Shown here: positions 1-4,659 of the stretch, in pieces | Numbering within the stretch: the stretch's first letter is position 1 | How the letters are laid out: each line of letters starts with the position of its first letter | NCBI GenBank assembly: GCA_011620785.1 | Contig: WOYM01000038.1 | Coordinates: forward strand, 27,894 to 35,807 | Source: Methanothrix sp. | Lineage (GTDB): Archaea; Halobacteriota; Methanosarcinia; Methanotrichales; Methanotrichaceae | Length of the DNA stretch: 7,914 nucleotides | Direction: 5' to 3' | Position numbers and translations under genes: made by a program | The notes under the pieces: model-generated | Told to the model about the DNA's origin: nothing | Database searches by the model: none | Seen by the model: the letters and a program-made list of their open reading frames with translations, nothing else

Positions 1-23
1 ATCATGGCTTTTTCAGCTTCAAC

Positions 24-821
24 TCATACCTCCATCGCCCTCTCCAGCTCCAGTGCTACCATTGCCCCTGCCATCCTCTTCTGCACTGTCCCTGCCAGCA
101 TCCGGCCCGCCCGGGCCCGAGAATACTCGTCCACTTGCCAGTCCAGGCCATCGTAGCCCACCTCCATGAGAATCAGTCCCTCTGCCGGGGCGGTAGGAGC
201 GCCGTGGTTCAATTCGGGACGGAGGAGATCTCTAAACCAGCGCATATCCTTCTGGCCTGAGCCCACCTTCTCGATGGCGCCCACGATCTTTCGCACCATA
301 TTCCACAGAAAGCCGTCTGCCCGGATGTCGAAGTTGAAAAGGCCGTCTCTCTCTGATATCTCCAGCTTCTCTACCCTCTTTACCGTTCCCACCTTGGCGG
401 AGGAGAAGTTTCGGAAATCGTGCTCCCCCAAGAGCATCTCCGCTGCTTCTTCCATTAGATCCCTGTCCAGGCCCGGGTGCCAGAGAAGATACTGGTACTC
501 CCGCCACAGGGCATTCCAGCGAGCAGAAAAGCCCACTGGGGCGATGGACCATGCCCAGGTCCAGATGTCCCTGGGAAGGCGTCCGTTCACGCATCGCGGC
601 CTGGTCAGATCGACCTTATCCTCGTCTATCCAGAAGTCGATCACCTGGCCCAGAGCTGAGACTCCCCGGTCCGTCCGGCCGGCATAGCAGAAGTCGCCAT
701 GGATGACCCCTATCTGGGCCAGCGCCCGCCGGACCTGGCTGTCCACAGTCACCCGGTCGGGCTGCTTTTGAAATCCATAATAGTTATCTCCCAGATAGGC
801 GAGCTTGAGGGCGACCTTCAA
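24..821 (-). CDS. truA: tRNA pseudouridine synthase A (TruA), archaeal type
   Basis: This enzyme converts uridines of the tRNA anticodon stem-loop (positions 38-40 in characterised TruA) to pseudouridine. The 265-residue length is normal for the family. The catalytic motif AGRTDRGVSA is present, with the nucleophile Asp51. The conserved block around R107-E-Y-Q-Y111, the HDFRNFSSAKV block (residues 134-144) and FLWNMVRKIVG (171-181) are the other TruA signatures. The start is a TTG at 819-821. An in-frame TGA (the stop of the upstream dehydratase gene) lies immediately before it, so no earlier start is possible, and the protein begins straight at the first beta strand (KVALKLAYLGDNYYGFQ). A GGGAG ribosome binding site lies 6 bases upstream, inside the end of the dehydratase gene. 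The two genes are therefore probably co-transcribed and translationally coupled. Family identity is secure; the exact tRNA positions modified are inferred from the family. Confidence 0.95.
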   Translation of the reverse strand: MKVALKLAYLGDNYYGFQKQPDRVTVDSQVRRALAQIGVIHGDFCYAGRTDRGVSALGQVIDFWIDEDKVDLTRPRCVNGRLPRDIWTWAWSIAPVGFSARWNALWREYQYLLWHPGLDRDLMEEAAEMLLGEHDFRNFSSAKVGTVKRVEKLEISERDGLFNFDIRADGFLWNMVRKIVGAIEKVGSGQKDMRWFRDLLRPELNHGAPTAPAEGLILMEVGYDGLDWQVDEYSRARAGRMLAGTVQKRMAGAMVALELERAMEV

Positions 822-2090
822 TCAGATCTCCCTGGGATCGGTGATATAGCCGGTTATGGCGCTCGCTCCCGCTGTGGCGGGGGAAGAGAGGTAAACGAAG
901 GCCTGGGGGCTTCCCTGCCTGCCCACGAAGTTACGGTTGGAGGTGGCCAGACAGCGCTCTCCTGCCCCCAGGAGGCCGAAGCTTCCTCCCATGCAGGGGC
1001 CGCAGCAGGGCGACTCCACCATCGCCCCTGCCTCCATGAACCTCTCCACCAGGCCGGCTCGCAAGCATTTCATGTACTCATCCCGGCTGGCGGGGACCAC
1101 GATCATTCGCACCCCTTTAGCCAGGGGCTCATTCTTCATCATCTCGCTGGCAAGCTGCAGATCCTCGAATCGGCCGTTGGTGCAGGAGCCCAAGAATACC
1201 TGATCGATCCGGGTTTGGGGAACCTGGCTGATGGGCAGGACGTTGTCCACATTATGGGGCATGGCGATCTGCGGCTCGAGATCGGATACATTCCACTCCC
1301 TGCGGGAGAATGCTGCATCCTCGTCTCCCTTGACGAATCCTGCCTCAATTGCCTCTCGATCCTGGACTCGTCCCTCCAGGTAGCTCTTCGTCGTCCCGTC
1401 CGCCGGGAAGATGCCCACCTTGGCCCCCATCTCTATGGCCATGTTGGAGACCGTCATCCTCTCGGGAATGCCCATCCTCTCCGCTGCCTCACCCCGGAAC
1501 TCGCAGGCCAGATAGTTGGCCCCGTCGGCACCTATATCGCCGATGATGCGCAGGACGGCGTCCTTGGAGGTGACAAGAGAGGGCAGTCGGCCCTCGATCA
1601 TTATCTGGAGGGTCTTGGGCACCATAAACCAGAGCTTGCCGGTGGCGAAGACTGAGGCCATGTCCGTCGAGCCGACGCCGGTGGCAAAAGCCCCAAAGGC
1701 TCCATAGGTACAGGTGTGAGAATCGGTGCCCAAAATCACGTTTCCGGGAAGCACGTGCCCTTTCTCAGGCATTACCTGGTGGCATACGCCGCAGAAGATA
1801 TCGTAGTTGAGAATATCCTGCTCGGCAGCAAACTTGCGCAGATGGATGTGGTTTTCTGCTGCCTTCAGGCTGTCTGCCGGGACCTGATGATCGAAGAGAA
1901 GAACGATCCTGGTTGGGTCCCAGACCCGGGCATCCCTGCCTGCAATCTCATAGAATCCCTTCACTGCCAGGGGGCCGGTTATATCATGAATCATGGCGCC
2001 ATCCACATTCGCCATGACGAACTCGCCCGCCTTTACCTCTTTGTTTGCCGCTCTGGATAATATCTTCTCAGACAGGGTTTGGCCGCTCAT
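822..2090 (-). CDS. 3-isopropylmalate dehydratase / homoaconitase large subunit (LeuC/HacA family)
   Basis: This is the large, 4Fe-4S-bearing subunit of a two-subunit hydro-lyase that isomerises isopropylmalate (leucine pathway) or homocitrate-type acids (coenzyme B or lysine pathway). Visible signatures are the N-terminal TLSEKILSRA, the active-site segment GTDSHTCTYGAFGAFATGVGS, the first cluster cysteine in LGSCTNGR and the CxxC pair in SPCCGPCMGG. In numbering from the chosen start the cluster cysteines are about C303, C363 and C366. Length is about 422 residues, normal for the archaeal family. An ATG 21 bases upstream (2109-2111) would add seven residues, MKGNRVT. I prefer the ATG at 2088-2090 because a TATA-like box is centred 27 bases before it and family members start close to TLSEKILSRA. 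Large-subunit sequence alone does not separate LeuC from homoaconitase; the deciding loop is in the small subunit, which is not in this window. truA follows directly downstream. Confidence 0.9.
   Translation of the reverse strand: MSGQTLSEKILSRAANKEVKAGEFVMANVDGAMIHDITGPLAVKGFYEIAGRDARVWDPTRIVLLFDHQVPADSLKAAENHIHLRKFAAEQDILNYDIFCGVCHQVMPEKGHVLPGNVILGTDSHTCTYGAFGAFATGVGSTDMASVFATGKLWFMVPKTLQIMIEGRLPSLVTSKDAVLRIIGDIGADGANYLACEFRGEAAERMGIPERMTVSNMAIEMGAKVGIFPADGTTKSYLEGRVQDREAIEAGFVKGDEDAAFSRREWNVSDLEPQIAMPHNVDNVLPISQVPQTRIDQVFLGSCTNGRFEDLQLASEMMKNEPLAKGVRMIVVPASRDEYMKCLRAGLVERFMEAGAMVESPCCGPCMGGSFGLLGAGERCLATSNRNFVGRQGSPQAFVYLSSPATAGASAITGYITDPREI
828..832 (-). promoter_or_regulatory. Ribosome binding site deciding the truA TTG start
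   Basis: On the minus strand GGGAG is followed by six bases (ATCTGA) and then TTG. The site lies inside the last codons of the dehydratase gene, and the TGA in the spacer is that gene's stop. It supports TTG as the true truA start and translational coupling of the two genes. Confidence 0.6.
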
Positions 2091-2113
2091 GGTGACTCTG
2101 TTGCCCTTCATGA

Positions 2114-2120
2114 TAATAAA
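2114..2120 (-). promoter_or_regulatory. TATA-like box for the dehydratase-truA transcript
   Basis: The minus strand reads TTTATTA, preceded by a purine-rich stretch (GGTCAAGA) that could act as a BRE. Its centre is 27 bases upstream of the ATG at 2090, the position expected of an archaeal TATA box if transcription starts at that ATG, giving a leaderless mRNA. It is incompatible with translation from the upstream ATG at 2111, which is only a few bases from the box. This is inferred from spacing only. Confidence 0.5.
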
Positions 2121-2132
2121 TCTTGACCTTTT

Positions 2133-2161
2133 GCCCGGCCATGCCGCGGTTCATGCCCGGC
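2133..2161. repeat. Pair of GCCCGGC direct repeats upstream of the dehydratase promoter
   Basis: GCCCGGC occurs at 2133-2139 and again at 2155-2161, 22 bp start to start, about two helical turns. The palindrome CCGCGG (2144-2149) sits almost exactly midway. The block lies between the uracil-DNA glycosylase stop and the dehydratase TATA-like box, where a regulator could bind. In a GC-rich genome 7-bp repeats also arise by chance, so the functional reading is tentative. Confidence 0.35.
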
Positions 2162-2179
2162 GGCTGAGATGTTCGCTGT

Positions 2180-2794
2180 TCATTCCTCATTCAGCAGAGC
2201 GTCCTTTGATAGTATGAGGCTCTGAATCTTTGCTTCTCTTAGGTCGGAGACGAAATCCTCCATCAGATTTCGGTTTCTCAGGACGGCCGCCGGATGATAT
2301 GTCACCAGAAAGCGATCGCTCAGAATCCGGCCGCGCAGGACAGTAACCCCCACAACTCCCAGGACGGCTTGAATGGCAGTGTTCCCCATCAGGCAGATGA
2401 TCCTGGGGCGGATGGCATCCATCTGATCCTCTAGATAGGGCAGACAGAGTTCGATCTCCTTTTTCTTCGGCTTTCTGTTCTGGGGTGGACGGCATTTGAT
2501 GACACTGGTTATGAAGACCTCCTCTCTTTTCAGGCCGGCCTCGTCCAGAGCCTCGTCCAGCAACCTTCCCGCCCGGCCGACGAACGGCAGTCCTTTTAGG
2601 TCCTCCTCCCGACCGGGGGCTTCTCCCACCAGCATGATCTCGGCCTCGGGTGGGCCGCTTCCGGGCACAGTGAGGTTTCGGCTGAGAGAAAGAGGACAGA
2701 GCTCGCAGGAGGCGATCTTCCTCTGCAGCAGGATCAGGTCTGGCGGGCACATGCTGGCAGCCATTGAAGCTTGCCATTGATAATCCTTCTCCAT
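2180..2794 (-). CDS. Type-4 (family 4) uracil-DNA glycosylase, 4Fe-4S
   Basis: This base-excision repair enzyme removes uracil from DNA produced by cytosine deamination or misincorporation. The 204-residue protein has the family-4 active-site motif GEAPGREED (residues 57-65), followed by GLPFVGRAG, and the second motif TYHPAAVLR (165-173). Four cysteines fit the iron-sulfur ligands of this family: C30 and C33 as CxxC, C101 in IKCRPPQNRKP, and C117 in ELCLPYLEDQ. The ATG at 2792-2794 is preceded by a purine-rich AGGGGAAGGA, a good ribosome binding site, although closer than usual. Internal ATGs at residues 11 and 15 lack a comparable site. The 14 or so residues before CPPDL are a modest N-terminal extension. 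The gene is divergent from the short plus-strand gene and about 90 bases upstream of the dehydratase start, so it probably has its own promoter. Confidence 0.93.
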   Translation of the reverse strand: MEKDYQWQASMAASMCPPDLILLQRKIASCELCPLSLSRNLTVPGSGPPEAEIMLVGEAPGREEDLKGLPFVGRAGRLLDEALDEAGLKREEVFITSVIKCRPPQNRKPKKKEIELCLPYLEDQMDAIRPRIICLMGNTAIQAVLGVVGVTVLRGRILSDRFLVTYHPAAVLRNRNLMEDFVSDLREAKIQSLILSKDALLNEE

Positions 2795-2798
2795 CGAT

Positions 2799-2807
2799 CC
2801 TTCCCCT
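2799..2807 (-). promoter_or_regulatory. Ribosome binding site of the uracil-DNA glycosylase
   Basis: The minus strand reads AGGGGAAGG just before ATCG and the ATG at 2794. The purine run resembles a Shine-Dalgarno sequence and supports this ATG over the internal ones. Confidence 0.5.
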
Positions 2808-2834
2808 AAGAAAAATCAATCGCAACGAAAGGTT

Positions 2835-2845
2835 CTTATTTATTC
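2835..2845. promoter_or_regulatory. AT-rich divergent promoter block
   Basis: The only AT-rich stretch between the divergent glycosylase and the short plus-strand gene reads CTTATTTATTC on the plus strand and GAATAAATAAG on the minus strand. Its centre (about 2840) is 46 bases from the glycosylase ATG, leaving room for a short leader with its ribosome binding site. It is about 21 bases from the ATG at 2861 and 36 bases from the ATG at 2876. One block may serve both directions. The match to TTTATATA is imperfect. Confidence 0.4.
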
Positions 2846-2863
2846 AGACCCTCTAGCCAGATG

Positions 2864-2869
2864 AGGAGG
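2864..2869 (+). promoter_or_regulatory. Strong Shine-Dalgarno site deciding the start of the short gene
   Basis: AGGAGG lies 6 bases before the ATG at 2876. It falls inside the five extra codons that would be read from the ATG at 2861. This is the best match to the 16S rRNA tail in the window and favours the downstream ATG. Confidence 0.6.
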
Positions 2870-2875
2870 GTACTG

Positions 2876-3112
2876 ATGCAGTTCGCAGAGTGGACATATC
2901 CCCTGAGGAAGTTTGACGATATATATTATACTATTGAGAGAATAGTTTATGGCAAAGGGGAACTGAAGGGCTTCACCACCGAAGATATCTACAACAACCT
3001 GCGGGATAAGCGCTTTTTCAATGATGTGCAGGATCTGAATCGATATCTGCTGGAGAACGGACGGAAATATAAGATAAGAAAGATCGACGATACCTGGGAG
3101 CGCTATTACTAG
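2876..3112 (+). CDS. Short protein of unknown function, possibly winged-helix-like
   Basis: I do not recognise this 78-residue protein. It has no signal peptide or membrane segment and no cysteines. It is charged and rich in aromatic residues, especially tyrosine. The central part (FTTEDIYNNL, then a turn and DVQDLNRYLLENG) looks like two or three helices. The tail (KYKIRKIDDTWERYY) looks like a beta hairpin, which together would suit a small winged-helix fold; that is inference from the pattern only. An ATG at 2861 would add MRRVL, but AGGAGG lies 6 bases before the ATG at 2876, so I use the latter. A leaderless start at 2861 remains possible given the AT block upstream. The codon pattern and tight convergent packing against the next gene argue that it is real. 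It is divergent from the uracil-DNA glycosylase. Confidence 0.7.
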   Translation: MQFAEWTYPLRKFDDIYYTIERIVYGKGELKGFTTEDIYNNLRDKRFFNDVQDLNRYLLENGRKYKIRKIDDTWERYY

Positions 3113-3116
3113 CGCT
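3099..3116. terminator. Perfect inverted repeat between convergent genes
   Basis: AGCGCTA (3099-3105), a TTAC loop and TAGCGCT (3110-3116) form a perfect 7-bp stem with a 4-base loop. It covers the TAG stop of the short plus-strand gene and fills the 4-base gap before the stop of the minus-strand pyrophosphorylase. It would form a hairpin in both transcripts. No T-tract of the kind that drives archaeal intrinsic termination follows on either strand, so a role as a 3'-end processing or protection element is as likely as true termination. Confidence 0.45.
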
Positions 3117-4382
3117 TCATCTGATCTTTTCTTTGAAGTAGATATTTCTATCATCTATTCCCAGTTCATTGAACCTGCCAGTGGCCAGGATGCTATGGCT
3201 GTACTTGAGCAGGGCTACCCTTACACCAGGTGCCACCACCGACTCCGATGGGAGTATCACATTCTCGCCAACAACCGGAACACCCCCATTCGGCCCATTA
3301 TTCCCTCCCAGAGCACTATGCTCCTCTAATATGCAGTGGCGGCCCACTATTGCTCTGTTGATGGTGACTGAATGCTTGATATGAGCAAAGCTCATCACCA
3401 TGCTGTCCTTTATCTCAACGTCGCGGTCGACGAGGCTGGTATGGCCGATATGGGAGTTCTCAATGACCACACCCCTCTCAATGCGGCAGTTTCTGCCTAT
3501 GGAGACATTCCCTTTCAATATAATATCCCCTGAAGCTAGATACGGCTCGATCCTGGCCAGGGTGCTGGGATGGATCCACTGATTGGTCTTGTAACGGTAC
3601 TTGCGGTCGAAGTGCCTGACCCGACCGGAGAGGCAGTCCATAGCCGCCTGATGCAGTCTTTCCGGCGTCCCTATATCTATCCAGTATCCCGCGACGGGGA
3701 AGCCGTAGACGGGATAGCCGTTCTCAGTCAGGTAGGGGATCAGATCGCCGCCTATGTCCCTGGCCTTATCACCCATCTTAGCCAGGACCTCCCGGACCTC
3801 GGGGCTGAAGAGATAAAAGGCGGTGTTTATCATCCGGCTGGGCTCGCTGCCCGGCTTTGGCTTCTCCACAAAACCGCTGATGCGCATATCCTCATCCATC
3901 CGCGCTACGCCATAAGATGAGATGCTCTCCCCCGGTGCTATCTCCTTTAAAGCGACGGTCAGAACCGGCTTATGCTTCTGATGGAACTGGACTATGCTTG
4001 ACAGATCGATATCGATAAGGTTGTCTCCCGACACTACCAGAAGGTCATCTTTTATATCAAAATAGTTCATGCAGTAGCGCAGAGAGTCGGCACTGCCTAC
4101 GTCATCATAGAGCGGCTGATAGCTGAAATCCTGGTGGTCGGCGATTCCCAGACGCTTGAAGAAGCCCTCACCGGCCTTGAAATAGTTGCTCAGGTTGAGG
4201 GTATTGCTCGCTCCCTTGCTGCCTAAAATGAACCGGCGACAGCCCTGGCTGGCCAGAACCCGGAAGAGATTGGCAATTATGGCCGTATCGCATAGCTCCA
4301 CCAGCGGCTTGGGCTGGTCCAGGGTCAAAGGATACAGGCGCGTCCCCGAGCCTCCGACGGTTGCTAGAACCTGGGGAAACAT
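3117..4382 (-). CDS. Sugar-1-phosphate nucleotidyltransferase with C-terminal left-handed beta-helix
   Basis: This enzyme joins a sugar 1-phosphate to an NTP to make an NDP-sugar (glucose-1-P thymidylyl/uridylyl or mannose-1-P guanylyl type) for surface polysaccharide or protein glycosylation; the substrate cannot be told from sequence. In the 421 residues the nucleotide-binding loop GGSGTRLYPLT is at 10-20, with K25 in QPKPL. VGSADSL is at 95-101, GDN at 119-121 where the metal-binding Asp is expected, GFVEKP at 170-175, NTAFYLF at 187-193 and YWIDIGTP at 233-240. From about residue 285 to 385, repeated hexapeptide-like units (NVSIGRNCRIERGVVIENS and following) indicate a left-handed beta-helix. 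Oddities are two extra residues between the first strand and the GG of the loop (LATVGGSG instead of LAGGxG), and a poorly conserved segment at residues 50-90. The ATG at 4380-4382 has no well-spaced ribosome binding site; a TATA-like box 28 bases upstream suggests a leaderless start. Confidence 0.9.
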   Translation of the reverse strand: MFPQVLATVGGSGTRLYPLTLDQPKPLVELCDTAIIANLFRVLASQGCRRFILGSKGASNTLNLSNYFKAGEGFFKRLGIADHQDFSYQPLYDDVGSADSLRYCMNYFDIKDDLLVVSGDNLIDIDLSSIVQFHQKHKPVLTVALKEIAPGESISSYGVARMDEDMRISGFVEKPKPGSEPSRMINTAFYLFSPEVREVLAKMGDKARDIGGDLIPYLTENGYPVYGFPVAGYWIDIGTPERLHQAAMDCLSGRVRHFDRKYRYKTNQWIHPSTLARIEPYLASGDIILKGNVSIGRNCRIERGVVIENSHIGHTSLVDRDVEIKDSMVMSFAHIKHSVTINRAIVGRHCILEEHSALGGNNGPNGGVPVVGENVILPSESVVAPGVRVALLKYSHSILATGRFNELGIDDRNIYFKEKIR

Positions 4383-4405
4383 GCTCCATAATTGAAGCAG
4401 GCAGG

Positions 4406-4414
4406 AATGATAAA
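4406..4414 (-). promoter_or_regulatory. TATA-like box for the nucleotidyltransferase
   Basis: The minus strand reads TTTATCATT, centred 28 bases before the ATG at 4382. This spacing would put the transcription start at or next to the ATG, which fits the lack of a usable ribosome binding site (the only GGAG is one base from the ATG). The match to TTTATATA is partial, and the gene could also be read from the promoter of the microprotein gene upstream. Confidence 0.4.
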
Positions 4415-4468
4415 CCTATCCCTGCAAATCATACCGATTGCATCTGTTCTATCTCTTCCATTCTATAT

Positions 4469-4561
4469 TCAGTACCCCCGCATGATCTTCATAATGATGC
4501 GGGCGATCATGAAAGCGATGAGGAACAGAATAGCATAGAAGGCTATTGTAATTACATCCAT
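4469..4561 (-). CDS. 30-residue single-span membrane microprotein
   Basis: On the minus strand an ATG at 4559-4561 opens a 30-codon frame ending in TGA at 4469-4471. The product begins MDVITIAFYA, continues through a hydrophobic stretch of about 17 residues (I4 to A20), and ends with R21, then IIMKIMRGY. The basic residues R21, K25 and R28 follow the hydrophobic span and the only acidic residue, D2, precedes it. This predicts one membrane helix with the N-terminus outside and the C-terminus in the cytoplasm. The frame is closed upstream by a TGA three codons before the ATG, so this is the first start. There is no Shine-Dalgarno, but a TATAAA box is centred about 26-27 bases upstream, as for a leaderless mRNA. 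It lies 86 bases upstream of the nucleotidyltransferase on the same strand and may share its transcript. I recognise no family, and no function can be assigned. Composition and promoter make it more than a chance frame, but it is short. Confidence 0.55.
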   Translation of the reverse strand: MDVITIAFYAILFLIAFMIARIIMKIMRGY

Positions 4562-4584
4562 GGCAGGTAATCAGTCATTTCTGG

Positions 4585-4590
4585 TTTATA
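4585..4590 (-). promoter_or_regulatory. TATA box of the microprotein gene (possibly shared with isocitrate dehydrogenase)
   Basis: The minus strand reads TATAAA preceded by CAATCAAATC, whose CAAA could serve as BRE. The box centre is 26-27 bases before the microprotein ATG, the canonical archaeal spacing for a start at that base. Read on the plus strand the same bases are TTTATAG, which would place a start near 4614 and give the isocitrate dehydrogenase a leader of roughly 45 bases. No better plus-strand box is visible between here and that gene. Confidence 0.5.
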
Positions 4591-4648
4591 GATTTGATTG
4601 CCATACAAAAAGATTGATCAGCCATAAGAGCCCCAACCCAGAGCAATC

Positions 4649-4653
4649 AGGTG
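4649..4653 (+). promoter_or_regulatory. Ribosome binding site deciding the isocitrate dehydrogenase start
   Basis: AGGTG, complementary to the CACCT of the archaeal 16S rRNA tail, lies 6 bases before the ATG at 4660. It overlaps the alternative GTG start at 4651, which itself has no ribosome binding site upstream. This favours the ATG. Confidence 0.5.
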
Positions 4654-4659
4654 CGATTC

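Noticed and set aside
1..23. Minus-strand ATG at 3-5, 18 bases after the truA stop, possibly opening the next gene of the operon.
   Set aside because: Only two more bases are visible and no clear ribosome binding site precedes it, so it cannot be supported as a gene start.
699..1655. Open frame of 318 codons on the plus strand opposite truA and the dehydratase.
   Set aside because: It is antisense to two well-conserved genes, contains no recognisable motif, and is explained by the GC-rich codon bias of the minus-strand genes.
2187..2825. Minus-strand frame of 212 codons overlapping the uracil-DNA glycosylase in another frame.
   Set aside because: Arg/Gly/Pro-rich shadow of the glycosylase, which holds all the family motifs.
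4429..4461. Ten-codon minus-strand frame (MEEIEQMQSV) between the microprotein and the nucleotidyltransferase.
   Set aside because: Too short to support as a gene, without a ribosome binding site; expected by chance in such a gap.
4651..4659. GTG at 4651 as the start of isocitrate dehydrogenase.
   Set aside because: It overlaps the AGGTG ribosome binding site of the ATG at 4660 and has no site of its own; it would add only three residues.
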